Shown here in pieces: positions 1 through 8,394 of a DNA stretch of 36,713 nt. Both the position numbers and the translations under genes were made by a program. The DNA is from Deltaproteobacteria bacterium CG11_big_fil_rev_8_21_14_0_20_49_13. Its GTDB lineage: Bacteria; UBA10199; GCA-002796325; 1-14-0-20-49-13. The stretch is from contig PCWZ01000043.1 of assembly GCA_002796305.1 (NCBI GenBank), forward strand, positions 1 through 36,713, read 5' to 3'. Within the stretch, counting starts at the first letter, position 1; each line of letters starts with the position of its first letter. The notes under the pieces were generated by a model that was not told where the DNA came from, searched no databases, and saw nothing but the letters and a program-made list of their open reading frames with translations.

Positions 1-2
1 TG

Positions 3-170
3 TCGATAAAAAGCCTCTCGAAATATCTCGACGTATCTGCCGGAACAATACGGGACTGGGTTTATAAACGCCAGATCCCTTATTTGAAGGCGGGACGTCT
101 TGTCCGTTTTAATTTCTCTGACATCCGGTTGTGGCTGGAAAATGGAGGGAATGGATGTCAATTGAAATAA
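3..170 (+). CDS. Excisionase-like helix-turn-helix protein, 5' end outside the window
   Basis: The reading frame is open from the left edge and ends at the TAA at 168-170. About 55 residues are visible, with a MerR-like/HTH_17 pattern: a first helix containing SLSKYLDVSAGTIRDWV, then IPYLKAGRLVRF and a final DIRLWLE. Such small proteins are excisionases or directionality factors of integrative elements, or antitoxin-type regulators. The 3' end overlaps the integrase start at 155 by 16 bases, so the two are co-transcribed and probably translationally coupled. That pairing favours an excisionase role. The start codon and any N-terminal extension cannot be seen. The fold is clear; the exact role is inferred from the integrase next to it. 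Confidence 0.75.
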   Translation, partial: SIKSLSKYLDVSAGTIRDWVYKRQIPYLKAGRLVRFNFSDIRLWLENGGNGCQLK

Positions 171-1270
171 GGAAACGAGACAAAGGAACAGTGTATCGTG
201 TTCGCTGGAATCAAAACGGGTTAAAAGCGTGCAGGAGTTTTTCAAGATATCACGATGCCAAATCGTTTCAACAGGAAGTAAAAGAGAGCGACTCTGGTTT
301 TGAGGCTGTAAGCTTCACATTCCAGAAGGCCGCCGATGAATGGATCACCAAACATGCCGAGATAAGGAAAGAGCCGAGTAGTGTTTACATGGATAAAAAC
401 ATGTTGAAGCAGAACATCCTGCCTCATATCGGCAACCTTCGGCTTTGTAGCATTCAACCACGCCACCTAGAGAACTGGATCCATTTTTTGAAGCAGAAAA
501 AAAGGCTAAGCAATTCGACGATCAATAGAAATATTGATGTGATCAAAGCCATTTTTAGCTACTATCACAAGCGGCGCGCGATTTATTTCAATCCAGCATC
601 GGTGGTAGATAAACTAAGGATGGACACAAAGCCTTTCGACTTTTGGAGCGGTCAAGAAGTTCGTCTTTTTTTGGAATATGTAAAAAAGAAATATGAACAC
701 ACGGCACAACACTCCACCTATGTATTTTACGCACTAGCCCTGAACACAGGAGCGCGACTTGGCGAACTCTTGGCCTTAAGATGGTCGGATGTTGATTTTG
801 ACAATGGCTTGATCGCTATAAGTAAAACGTTTAGTGGCCATGTGAGAAAGGTCAAGAATACGACCAAGAGTCATAAGGTGCGGCATGTCCCGATCAATTC
901 AGCTCTAACGCCTGTGCTGGAAAAAGCCCAGAAAGGCCACCGAAATGACGAATTGGTAATCACATGGAGTGGCACAGTGATCGACCCTAATAATTTACGT
1001 CAACGTTGCTTCTACAACGATCTAAAAGAGAGCGGCGTAAAACGGATTCGCATTCATGATATGAGGCATACATTTGCAAGCCATTACATGATGAATGACG
1101 GAAACGTTTTCAAATTGCAGGCTATATTGGGCCATAGTAGCCTGAAAATGACCCAACGCTACACTCACTTATCGAAGACCTTTTTGATGGATAAGACGGA
1201 CGTTGTGAGCTTCACAGCGGAAGAGAACGTCATCAAGGTCGACTTTACGAAGCAAGCCGCCACCGCCTAA
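155..1270 (+). CDS. int: Tyrosine recombinase / phage-type integrase
   Basis: A 371-residue protein of usual integrase length. An N-terminal arm-binding region (about 1-50) is followed by a SAM-like core-binding domain (about 52-145) and a catalytic domain (about 165-345). The catalytic residues are visible: R201 in TGARLGELLALRW, H301 and R304 in HDMRHTF, H327 in LGHSS and the nucleophile Y336 in QRYTHLS. The start at 155 is chosen because a GGAGG lies at 144-148 with good spacing. A GTG at 131 in the same frame would add eight residues but has no better ribosome site. It overlaps the upstream HTH gene and ends 70 bases from the 3' end of a tRNA-Gly gene, the classic position for an element integrated at a tRNA. 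The rest of the element should lie to the left of the window. Confidence 0.95.
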   Translation: MSIEIRKRDKGTVYRVRWNQNGLKACRSFSRYHDAKSFQQEVKESDSGFEAVSFTFQKAADEWITKHAEIRKEPSSVYMDKNMLKQNILPHIGNLRLCSIQPRHLENWIHFLKQKKRLSNSTINRNIDVIKAIFSYYHKRRAIYFNPASVVDKLRMDTKPFDFWSGQEVRLFLEYVKKKYEHTAQHSTYVFYALALNTGARLGELLALRWSDVDFDNGLIAISKTFSGHVRKVKNTTKSHKVRHVPINSALTPVLEKAQKGHRNDELVITWSGTVIDPNNLRQRCFYNDLKESGVKRIRIHDMRHTFASHYMMNDGNVFKLQAILGHSSLKMTQRYTHLSKTFLMDKTDVVSFTAEENVIKVDFTKQAATA

Positions 1271-1293
1271 AAAATGCCCCCAAATTGACCCCG

Positions 1294-1330
1294 CAAACAA
1301 AAACAGGCACTCACATAAACTGTAAGTGCC
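1294..1330 (-). terminator. Intrinsic terminator of the tRNA-Gly gene
   Basis: GGCACT at 1306-1311 pairs with AGTGCC at 1325-1330. ACA/TGT extends the stem past a one-base mismatch, leaving a five-base loop. Read on the minus strand, the hairpin follows the tRNA 3' end and is followed by a T-rich tract (rc of 1294-1304). This suits rho-independent termination of the tRNA transcript. It could also slow readthrough from the integrase side. Confidence 0.6.
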
Positions 1331-1339
1331 CGTTATCTT

Positions 1340-1414
1340 TGGAGCAGGAGACGAGGGTCGAACTCGCGACTTTCACGTTGGCAACGTGACGCTCTACCAC
1401 TGAGCTACTCCTGC
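1340..1414 (-). tRNA. tRNA-Gly (anticodon GCC), CCA encoded
   Basis: On the minus strand the acceptor strands GCAGGAG (1408-1414) and CTCCTGC (1344-1350) pair fully. The D arm contains AGCTCAGTGGTAGAGC. The anticodon stem CACGT/ACGTG encloses a loop TTGCCAA with anticodon GCC, and the T arm contains GTTCGA. The discriminator and CCA (TCCA) are encoded at 1340-1343. The 3' end points at the integrase gene, so this tRNA is the probable attachment site of the element on the left, with its 3' half kept intact by the element end. Confidence 0.97.
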
Positions 1415-1427
1415 AATAGAGGCACCC

Positions 1428-1455
1428 TGTATATACATTTCGCGAATCTTTTCAA
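1428..1455 (-). promoter_or_regulatory. Promoter of tRNA-Gly
   Basis: On the minus strand TTGAAA (-35, rc of 1450-1455) and TATACA (-10, rc of 1428-1433) are 16 bases apart. The G/C-rich discriminator GGGTGCC follows, as at growth-rate-controlled stable RNA promoters. The tRNA 5' end lies 13 bases downstream of the -10 box. Confidence 0.5.
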
Positions 1456-1572
1456 CTGTTTTTTTAACAATGTCTTTTCTGTTTGTCTATCCTAAGATCT
1501 ATGGTAAAAAGCCATCTATAGAAACGAAAGGTAACCAAAAGGACCCTGGAGCGTTCTAACACAAGGCTTGAG

Positions 1573-2487
1573 ATGCTCAACGAATGCAGGCAGGTGATCA
1601 TGCGTTCGGAGAACAAGATAGACATGCTCCATGATATCTGCCACCACATCGTCAATACCGGGGGCTATTCTGCCGCATGGATAGGCCTTTTGGGAAAGGA
1701 CGATAAGAAGAACATCGTGTCCATAGGCCATGTTGGCCTTGGCGAAAATTATAACCTGCTCATCGAGAATGTCTGGAAAAAGATAGAGAACGACCGCGGG
1801 CCCACAGGCAGCGCCGTCCGGGAGAACAAGATAAGCGTGAACACGTCGCGCCCGGGAAGACGCTACCCCGCATGGCTTTCCGAAATGAAGAGCTTCGGCT
1901 ATGCCGCCTCTGTCTCCTTTCCTCTTAAAGTGGAAAGAGACCTAGCCGGCGTCCTTAACGTCTATTCCAACAACCCTCAGGCATTTAAGGCCGAGGACCT
2001 GGATGTCTTTATGGAGCTCCATAAAGATGTCGTTTTCGGCATAAAGGTCATGCGAATGCACCTTGAGAGCGAGAGATTCAAGGAAAGACTAGAGGAAATG
2101 GTAGAAGAGAGAACGAAAGAGCTGGCGCTTTCCGAGGAGAGATACAAAAATGTGGTCGAACATATTGGAATAGGAATATCCATAATAAGCCCAAAAATGG
2201 AGATACTCTCTTTAAATAAAAAGATGCGTGAATGGTTCCCTAAAATTGATGTTGGGCAAAAGCCTATATGCTATAAGGCCTTTAACGAACCCCCAAGGAA
2301 CGAGATATGCTCCTACTGCCCCACTTGCAAGTCTCTTGTAGATGGGCAGGTGCACGAGGCGGTTACACAAACGCCTGTAAAAGGGAAGATAATGAACTAC
2401 CATGTGATCTCATCACTGTTAAAGAACAGCGAAGGTAATATTATCGGCGCCGTTAAAATGGTGGAAGATATAACCGAAAAGAAATGA
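1573..2487 (+). CDS. Orphan GAF-PAS sensor protein without a kinase domain
   Basis: 304 residues. A GAF domain (about 10-155, with GGYSAAWIGLL, a DRGPTGSAV segment and GVLNVYSNNPQAF) is followed by a coiled-coil linker (about 158-190) and a PAS domain (about 190-302) ending VEDITEKK. The PAS carries a CSYCPTC cysteine cluster. In multi-domain histidine kinases DITEKK normally runs on into more PAS domains or the kinase, but here a stop follows at once. The frame is also open upstream to a TAG at 1519-1521. Those codons encode RTLERSNTRLE, the usual linker before such GAF domains, so the gene looks like an internal piece of a larger sensor that has lost its N-terminus. The first ATG at 1573 has no good Shine-Dalgarno sequence. 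It could act as a stand-alone ligand sensor or be a remnant. Confidence 0.7.
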   Translation: MLNECRQVIMRSENKIDMLHDICHHIVNTGGYSAAWIGLLGKDDKKNIVSIGHVGLGENYNLLIENVWKKIENDRGPTGSAVRENKISVNTSRPGRRYPAWLSEMKSFGYAASVSFPLKVERDLAGVLNVYSNNPQAFKAEDLDVFMELHKDVVFGIKVMRMHLESERFKERLEEMVEERTKELALSEERYKNVVEHIGIGISIISPKMEILSLNKKMREWFPKIDVGQKPICYKAFNEPPRNEICSYCPTCKSLVDGQVHEAVTQTPVKGKIMNYHVISSLLKNSEGNIIGAVKMVEDITEKK

Positions 2488-2693
2488 AACCGTCGAGCAA
2501 CAAAAAATGCCACAAAAAATGCCCGCGCTGTAAGAGCGTTCGGGTCGAAATGAGGCTCAACTCTCAGCGCTACTGCCGCAGGTGCGGCCAGCGCTGGTGG
2601 GCCCACGGCCTTCTTGTTCCTTCATACGACCGCAGAAAAAAGAACGCCGGCCTTGATAAAAAAGCCGGCGAACAGTTGTTACTTACGATCTAG
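2484..2693 (+). CDS. Small zinc-ribbon protein
   Basis: 69 residues with two CxxC knuckles, CPRC (about 13-16) and CRRC (about 31-34). It has a basic composition and an RWWAHG segment after the second knuckle, as in transposase-type or ribosomal-type zinc ribbons. Its ATG overlaps the stop of the GAF-PAS gene (ATGA), so the two are probably translated together. The stop abuts a palindromic repeat. No specific family is recognised. The CxxC spacing supports a real metal-binding protein, but the function is unknown. Confidence 0.6.
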   Translation: MKPSSNKKCHKKCPRCKSVRVEMRLNSQRYCRRCGQRWWAHGLLVPSYDRRKKNAGLDKKAGEQLLLTI

Positions 2694-2758
2694 ATTGCTT
2701 CGCTTTCGCTCGCAATGACATCCCACTAGCCCGCGCCGCATTGCTCCTCGCAATGACA
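2693..2758. repeat. Dispersed palindromic repeat of the GTCATTGCGAG/GAAGCAATC family, two partial copies
   Basis: GATTGCTTCG...GCAATGACA at 2693-2720 and a shorter GCATTGCTCC...GCAATGACAC at 2738-2759. Relatives of the same family occur at 26223-26328 and 30268-30298. It fills the space between the convergent zinc-ribbon and ferritin-like genes. Confidence 0.75.
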
Positions 2759-2766
2759 CGCCATCC

Positions 2767-3300
2767 TTATCCCGCGTCAAATGAGCTCTTTTCGTGCTCG
2801 TTGAACCACCCCACAGGATTCGTAAGATAGAACTTGGTGTCCTTTAAAATGGTAAAGTGGCTCCGCTCTTCCACCACCATCTTTTCGATAAATGCGCGCT
2901 CGATGGGATCCTTGGCGTCCTTTAAATATCCATCGTAGAAGCTGATCGACTTCTCTTCCATATCGAGAGCTATGTCCAAGGCCTCAATATCCTTTGTATC
3001 GGCCTTTATCATCTTGCCGTTCTTTTCGGTGAACTTGTAGAACATCTCGGTCAGGTTGCCCTTGTGGCCCTCGAACTGTTTCCATTCATCTGTCCAGCTC
3101 TTGTTCGCCTCGATACCCGCGAATATCTTCTTTATCCTTTGCGTATGTGCGATCTCGTCCTGAATGAGGGTCGCGAACATATCGCGGCCGAAGGTGTTGC
3201 TGCAGGTCCTTGCGGCCTTTTCATAGAAGACTCTCCCCTTCTCTTCCATATCAAGGGCGGTCTTTAGCATCTTTAAGGCTCTTTCATTGGTGTTCGTCAT
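2767..3300 (-). CDS. Ferritin-like diiron protein, rubrerythrin type without rubredoxin domain
   Basis: 177 residues forming a four-helix ferritin-like fold. The carboxylate and ExxH ligands appear twice: E19/E20 in ALDMEEKG with E49xxH52 (DEIAHTQ), and ALDMEEKS with E145xxH148 (EERSHF). The C-terminal rubredoxin domain of classical rubrerythrins is absent; the chain ends soon after the last helix. The family reduces peroxide or oxidises and stores iron in the cytoplasm of anaerobes and microaerophiles. AAAGGAG stands just upstream of the ATG, and a good promoter lies at 3327-3355. It is probably monocistronic and divergent from the hydrolase at 3436. Confidence 0.9.
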   Translation of the reverse strand: MTNTNERALKMLKTALDMEEKGRVFYEKAARTCSNTFGRDMFATLIQDEIAHTQRIKKIFAGIEANKSWTDEWKQFEGHKGNLTEMFYKFTEKNGKMIKADTKDIEALDIALDMEEKSISFYDGYLKDAKDPIERAFIEKMVVEERSHFTILKDTKFYLTNPVGWFNEHEKSSFDAG

Positions 3301-3326
3301 AGTTTTTTATTCTCCTTTATATACGG

Positions 3327-3355
3327 TTTATACACAGAGGCGAGACCCCTTGCAA
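3327..3355 (-). promoter_or_regulatory. Promoter of the ferritin-like gene
   Basis: On the minus strand TTGCAA (rc of 3350-3355) and TATAAA (rc of 3327-3332) are separated by exactly 17 bases and lie 27-55 bases upstream of the start codon. Confidence 0.5.
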
Positions 3356-3396
3356 ATATAAATTATTTTAAGCGTCGGGCATGGGCTTGTTCGGTC

Positions 3397-3426
3397 TTGA
3401 CTGTTGCAAGGAGTATCCTGTAAAAT
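3397..3426 (+). promoter_or_regulatory. Promoter of the alpha/beta hydrolase, near-leaderless
   Basis: TTGACT (3397-3402), an 18-base spacer and TAAAAT (3421-3426). The ATG is at 3436, so transcription would begin within a few bases of the start codon. No Shine-Dalgarno sequence fits in between. Confidence 0.5.
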
Positions 3427-3435
3427 AGCCGACGT

Positions 3436-4224
3436 ATGACACTTTACAAGACCGGCGAACTCAACCTTTATTACGAGATAGCGGGCAAAGGAGAGCCTCT
3501 CATCCTTTTGAACGGGCTCGGCTGCGACACAAGGACCATGCAGCCCCTTGCCGAATCCCTTAAAGGGTCTTTCACAGTCATAAATTACGACATGCGATGC
3601 GTCGGCCAAAGCGATAAACCGGACACGCCGTTCACCCTCGCAGATGTCGCCTATGAAACATCTCAATTAATAGAACATCTGGGATACGAAAAGATAGGCG
3701 TTCTTGGTTTTTCCATGGGCGGCATGGCGGCAATGGAGCTTTTTCACCTCGATCGCGACATCGTTGGTAAAATGTGCCTCGTCTCCACCACACCATCTTT
3801 TAGGAGGCCTTCTCCGGTGGCGGAAGAGATGCTTTCAATGCTTCGCTCCACCGAGATATCTAACGCGCTCTTAAAACAGGTCTACGAATCGATGTTCGGC
3901 AATAGTTTCAGAAAGGCCCATCCGCTCGATGAATATATTAAGCTCAGGATGACCGACACAAATCCTCAGCCGCTGCACGCCTATCTTCGGCAGCTCGCGG
4001 CATGCGAATCCTTTGACTCCTTCGATAACTTAAAAGATATCAACGTGCCGGTCCTTTTAGTTGCGGGTAACGAAGACGGACTTGTTCCTGCCGAAAATAC
4101 AAAGTGGCTCCACAAGAATATTGCCGGCTCAGAACTTCACGTCTTAAACGGCGTGGGGCACATGGCCCCGCTTGAGGCCCCGAAGGAACTGGCGGCCGCC
4201 CTGCTTTCGTCATTTTCACAATAA
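3436..4224 (+). CDS. Alpha/beta hydrolase
   Basis: 262 residues, normal for a single-domain alpha/beta hydrolase. The catalytic triad is visible as S93 in the nucleophile elbow GFSMGG, D214 in AGNEDGLVP and H242 in GVGHMAPLEAP. The oxyanion region is LLNGLGCD near residue 25. It resembles the 3-oxoadipate enol-lactonase/proline-iminopeptidase-like branch, but no residue fixes the substrate. It has no signal peptide, so it is cytoplasmic. Its promoter suggests a very short leader. It is followed after 52 bases by tamA in the same direction. Confidence 0.88.
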   Translation: MTLYKTGELNLYYEIAGKGEPLILLNGLGCDTRTMQPLAESLKGSFTVINYDMRCVGQSDKPDTPFTLADVAYETSQLIEHLGYEKIGVLGFSMGGMAAMELFHLDRDIVGKMCLVSTTPSFRRPSPVAEEMLSMLRSTEISNALLKQVYESMFGNSFRKAHPLDEYIKLRMTDTNPQPLHAYLRQLAACESFDSFDNLKDINVPVLLVAGNEDGLVPAENTKWLHKNIAGSELHVLNGVGHMAPLEAPKELAAALLSSFSQ

Positions 4225-4276
4225 ATCGATTGCGCGTTCTGCCAATATTAGCTATCAATTTTGTAAGTTACCGCTC

Positions 4277-6043
4277 ATGTCCAAAAAGATATTATTAGCC
4301 ATAACCTCTTTTATCTTCCTTTTTTGTTCTACAAGTTTAGCCGGAAAATATGACCGCGCAAAGCTCCTTAGGGAGCGCCCTATCTGCGGAAATTACTACA
4401 TCGAAAGCGAAGCCCCGATAACCTTCAACGGAAACGAGATGCATCTCATCTGCGGAGACCCCAACGTTGGGGCATGGCAGAATATACCCGAGTCTCAGGC
4501 ACGATACAATTTAAAGAACTTTTTGCAGGCAAGGGGCTTTAATTATCCCGATTTCAGGAAAGAGGGGAAAAAGATAATAATAGCCCCGGGCAAACGGACA
4601 AGAGTGAAGGAGATTGTGATCGAAGGGGACCATCCCAAGGGGCTCGTAATGAGCCGCAAAAGGAAGATAAAGAACAAACCCCTAACCCCCTCCCTGCTTT
4701 CTACGTTGAACGACTGGACCGCTTCAGAGCTTAGGGATATAGGCTACCCCTGCAATAAGGTGGATGTCTCGGCAGAGGCCTATTCGGGGCGGATATTGCT
4801 CAAGATAGATTCCGGAAAGTTCCTGAACATGCCGCCGGTAAAGGAACCGGAGCTAAAAGAGATGGACGCCGCGGCATTCAGGCGTTTCGACGCGTTCGAA
4901 ACGGGCAGACCTTTTTATCAGCAGTTATTGGACCTGACAACGCGAAGAATAGAAGAGGACGGCATTGCCCAGAACGCCTATTTTATAGATAATTGCACGC
5001 CCGACGGCGTAGAGGTAGAACAGAAAGTGAGCATCGGAAAACCTCATCTTGTCATCTTTGGCATAGGCGCCGACACCGAAGAATATATAAAAGGAAAGGT
5101 GTCGTGGAAGCACACCCGCCTCGACAACAGGGGATCGTCCGTAAATGTCACCGCCACCGCATCCTATAGATTGCAGAAATTGAACACCACTCTTCACTGG
5201 TACGCTTTCAAAGCGCCGACCAGGTGGAACCTTGCCCCCAGCGTCTTTTTCGAGCGAAGGAACGAAACAAAGTTCAACTACCTTCAGGCCGGTTTCAACG
5301 TCTATCCCAATTACAAATGGGACAACCAGTCGATAGGTGTCGAGCTGAACATAGGCCCGCAGCTGAGCTTCTTTAAAACGTATAAAGGGGCCAACCGCGA
5401 CTTCACGCGCTATCTTTCGGGCTATGTGGAACTCGATGTTGCAAGCCACGATTACGAGGTATTTAACTACGACCCGCGAAGCGGCTTCATCCTTACCGCA
5501 AGCGGAAAGTTCAACAGCAAATATGTCCTTTCGGACGTCTCGGCGCAGACGATGCAGCTCTACGGCCAGTGGCTGTGGAACGTGAGCGACCTCGACCCGC
5601 CCCTGCTCATTGTCGGTGTTAAAGGTATGATAGGCACGACCATAGCAAGACGCAGCGACCCCAACTTCGGCAATCTCCCGCCCGAATTTCTCTTCTATCT
5701 GGGCGGAGACGCGGACCTAAGGGGCTTTCACAGGCTGCAACTTCCGATAACTTATACCGGCGCCCTCACCTCGGCGTTCACCAGTTTTGAAGTAAGGCTC
5801 TCTAATGTCCTCCCGGCAAAGCTGGAACCAATAGCCTTTGCGGACATTGGCATTTTGGGCGTCGATTCGATGAACTTTGATTATCCAGCGTATTGGTCGC
5901 CCGGCGCGGGACTTAGGCTCTTTTCGATGATAGGCGTCTTTAGAACGACCATCTCGCACGGATTCATGATAAAGAACGATGACCCGGCGAACGACCCGGC
6001 TTCGCACTGGCAGTTCTTTTTGAGCTACGGACAGGAATTTTAG
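4277..6043 (+). CDS. tamA: TamA-like outer-membrane assembly protein (Omp85/BamA superfamily)
   Basis: The start at 4277 gives a clean signal peptide (MSKKILLAITSFIFLFCSTSLA is its span). An upstream in-frame ATG would overlap the hydrolase and bury the signal. The mature protein has POTRA-like repeats (about 90-290, e.g. RVKEIVIEGDHPKG and RIEEDGIAQNAYF) followed by a 16-strand-type barrel. The barrel carries the conserved loop-6 motif GGDADLRGF (near 490) and ends in the C-terminal Phe of outer-membrane barrels. At 588 residues it matches TamA length. tamB starts 2 bases after its stop. Together they would insert beta-barrel or surface proteins and link the inner and outer membranes. The identity rests on architecture plus the tamB neighbour. 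Confidence 0.88.
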   Translation: MSKKILLAITSFIFLFCSTSLAGKYDRAKLLRERPICGNYYIESEAPITFNGNEMHLICGDPNVGAWQNIPESQARYNLKNFLQARGFNYPDFRKEGKKIIIAPGKRTRVKEIVIEGDHPKGLVMSRKRKIKNKPLTPSLLSTLNDWTASELRDIGYPCNKVDVSAEAYSGRILLKIDSGKFLNMPPVKEPELKEMDAAAFRRFDAFETGRPFYQQLLDLTTRRIEEDGIAQNAYFIDNCTPDGVEVEQKVSIGKPHLVIFGIGADTEEYIKGKVSWKHTRLDNRGSSVNVTATASYRLQKLNTTLHWYAFKAPTRWNLAPSVFFERRNETKFNYLQAGFNVYPNYKWDNQSIGVELNIGPQLSFFKTYKGANRDFTRYLSGYVELDVASHDYEVFNYDPRSGFILTASGKFNSKYVLSDVSAQTMQLYGQWLWNVSDLDPPLLIVGVKGMIGTTIARRSDPNFGNLPPEFLFYLGGDADLRGFHRLQLPITYTGALTSAFTSFEVRLSNVLPAKLEPIAFADIGILGVDSMNFDYPAYWSPGAGLRLFSMIGVFRTTISHGFMIKNDDPANDPASHWQFFLSYGQEF

Positions 6044-6045
6044 AT

Positions 6046-8376
6046 ATGAAGAAGAAAAGTAAAAAGATATGGCTTTTTGTGTTTATCCCCTTCCTGTTTA
6101 TTATCGCCCTTTTAGGAACGATATTGATCGCACCGCAAATGGTCTTTAACGGTTATTTTATCGCCAAGGCCGCGCGATATGTAAAGGTCTTCGGTGTCGA
6201 TATCAATTGGAAAGAACTGCAGGTGGAAACCTCTTCAGCGGGTCTTTTGGATAAGAAGATCGAATTATCGTTCACGGACCTCTGTGTAGAGAAAGGCCCG
6301 GAACTTGACAGCGCCTGTTTTACGCTGGCGCTTTTTGGGTTTAGATACAGATTCCAATCGATCGTTCCAAGCCTTGTTGAGGTCGGGCCAGTGAGGCTTG
6401 AAGGCGGCGAGGTGGTTGTTAAGGTAGCCGGGAACGAAACAAAGCTCGAAAAGAAGCTCGACACCAGCAAGTTCACGATACCCGAGCTCGTTCTCCCCCG
6501 CATTTTAAGCAATGCAGAGATAATGCCGGTATCGGTCGATATAAGAAGCCTTCTGGTAAAACTCCCCAACGGCGAACTAAAGGCCCGTATGAACTTAGAG
6601 ATGCTTGAAAACCTTCACATCGATGCAGATATAGAAAAGATACCCGAACGGGTCGCGTTAAAACTTTCTTTCGATGCAAAGAGCGAGAGCAGATTTAAGA
6701 TTATTGACGCAAAGATAAACGGCCATGCCGATATAAAGAGCAACGAGGCCGGTAACGTTTCGGCCGTCTTTAATATCGAACAGGGAGCGGATAAAAGGGT
6801 CACCTATTCATCAGACCTTAAGTTCGATCGAAAGACTCTCACCGCGCTCCTCAAGTTATCGGGGCACGTAGCGACCGGTTCGATACTTGCCGACCTTGCA
6901 CTGGACGCAAAGGACAGTTCGCTACTTGTCAACCGTGCAACGATCAACAAATGCCAGCTAACGCTTGACATGGTCCGGGCCTCAAAGAACGACGGGCGTC
7001 TTAAGTTCGATTGCCCCGTCCGCCTCTTCATTAAAAAGATAGAGTTGCCCGACGAAGTTGAGACCGTATACCACCCGCCTGACATTGTGGATCTCACCCT
7101 AAAGGCCGCACTCGACACATTTTTCTTGCCGGAGCTGGGGCATTCCACAAAGGGCAACGTTGAGCTCAACATCGCCTCCTCACAGAGCGGCATGGTTAAG
7201 ACAAGCGGTTATCTTAACATAGCTCTCGACGGAACAATGGACGACCTGCCAAAGAGCATGAAGATAAGCGGCAAAAGCGACCTTGATTTCAAGATATTGC
7301 AGTTCGCAAGGCTCGTTGACATCCTGGAAAATTCCCCCTTCTCCATCCCCGCCCCTTTCAATATCATGGCGGGCGAGGTAGACATAGGCATCAGGGGCGA
7401 GATACCCTCTTTCGAGGAGTTGAGCTATTTCCCCATGACCCTCACAACAAGGCTTGAGGGACCGCAGGAAAAGATCTATCTCGACGCCACCGGAAAGGCG
7501 ACCTTCAGGCTTGACGGAAAGGACCTTTCGGCAAGCAAGGTGGAGATGGAACTTGTGCTGACAAAGGTGGAATTTCCCCTTCCCGACATTCAGCTGGCAA
7601 GTCTGCCGCAGCTTGCGCCGGACAAACGGATCAAAGAGTCGCCTGAAGATAAGAAGCCTGAAAAAGAGCTTCCGGTCGATTACCTTCTTTCCGTGCTCAC
7701 CCCTGAGGAAAGCCCCGTTAAGATCAGCTCCAATATGGCCAAGGAGCCGGTGCCCATAGGGATAAATATCAGGGGGGACAAAGAAGGATTCACAGGAAAG
7801 GTGAACATTAATAATTTTACGCTCAAGCTGTTCAGGAGCGAAGCTCGTATCAAAAAGATAAACTTCGATATTAAACAGCCTGCGGAACAGAGCACTGTCT
7901 CGGCCGAAATATCGCTCAAGGCAAGCGAATACGAGATAATAATAAAGATGGTGGGGCTGCTTAGCCGCCCCACCATCTGGTTCGAATCGAACCCGCCGCT
8001 TTCGGAGGAAGATATCGTCTCCGTGCTTCTTTACGGAGAACCGTACGACGAGCTCGATTCAGAGATGTCGGGCTCGGTGGGCAACATGCGGGCCGCCACG
8101 GCCAACAAGGCAATGGCGTTCACCACGTTCATCATCCTCGCCTCCACTCCGATACAATCGATCATCTACGACCCCGCCACCAAACAGATAACCGCAAGGA
8201 TAAGACTGGACGACAAGACCTCGCTCTCTGTAGGTTCAAGCGGCGAGGGAAAGAAAGGCGTCGGCATCAGACGCAGGCTGGGCAAAGGATGGATAGTTCG
8301 CACATCGTTCGACAAGAACAACTACGACGGCACCACCTCGGTCGCAACCTTCGTCGAATGGCATCAGAGGTATTGA
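6046..8376 (+). CDS. tamB: TamB-like translocation and assembly module protein (DUF490 domain)
   Basis: 776 residues with one N-terminal membrane anchor (about 8-30), a long region of amphipathic beta repeats, and a C-terminal TamB/DUF490 domain (about 560-776). The domain includes SRPTIWFESNPPLSEEDIVS, LLYGEPYDEL and a late ARIRLDDKTSLSVG segment. It is shorter than the roughly 1250-residue E. coli TamB, as is common outside enterobacteria. TamB-type proteins span the periplasm as hydrophobic grooves that carry phospholipids or support barrel assembly. It is co-transcribed with tamA (2-base gap), which strongly supports the call. Confidence 0.88.
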   Translation: MKKKSKKIWLFVFIPFLFIIALLGTILIAPQMVFNGYFIAKAARYVKVFGVDINWKELQVETSSAGLLDKKIELSFTDLCVEKGPELDSACFTLALFGFRYRFQSIVPSLVEVGPVRLEGGEVVVKVAGNETKLEKKLDTSKFTIPELVLPRILSNAEIMPVSVDIRSLLVKLPNGELKARMNLEMLENLHIDADIEKIPERVALKLSFDAKSESRFKIIDAKINGHADIKSNEAGNVSAVFNIEQGADKRVTYSSDLKFDRKTLTALLKLSGHVATGSILADLALDAKDSSLLVNRATINKCQLTLDMVRASKNDGRLKFDCPVRLFIKKIELPDEVETVYHPPDIVDLTLKAALDTFFLPELGHSTKGNVELNIASSQSGMVKTSGYLNIALDGTMDDLPKSMKISGKSDLDFKILQFARLVDILENSPFSIPAPFNIMAGEVDIGIRGEIPSFEELSYFPMTLTTRLEGPQEKIYLDATGKATFRLDGKDLSASKVEMELVLTKVEFPLPDIQLASLPQLAPDKRIKESPEDKKPEKELPVDYLLSVLTPEESPVKISSNMAKEPVPIGINIRGDKEGFTGKVNINNFTLKLFRSEARIKKINFDIKQPAEQSTVSAEISLKASEYEIIIKMVGLLSRPTIWFESNPPLSEEDIVSVLLYGEPYDELDSEMSGSVGNMRAATANKAMAFTTFIILASTPIQSIIYDPATKQITARIRLDDKTSLSVGSSGEGKKGVGIRRRLGKGWIVRTSFDKNNYDGTTSVATFVEWHQRY

Positions 8377-8394
8377 TCGCTTAAGATCCTGATA

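Noticed and set aside
2645-2670. Terminator inside the zinc-ribbon gene end
   Set aside because: A seven-base GC stem exists, but it lies within the coding region and no T-run follows it.
4172-4276. Longer tamA start
   Set aside because: It would place 35 polar residues, antisense to nothing but overlapping the hydrolase, ahead of a clear signal peptide that begins at 4277.
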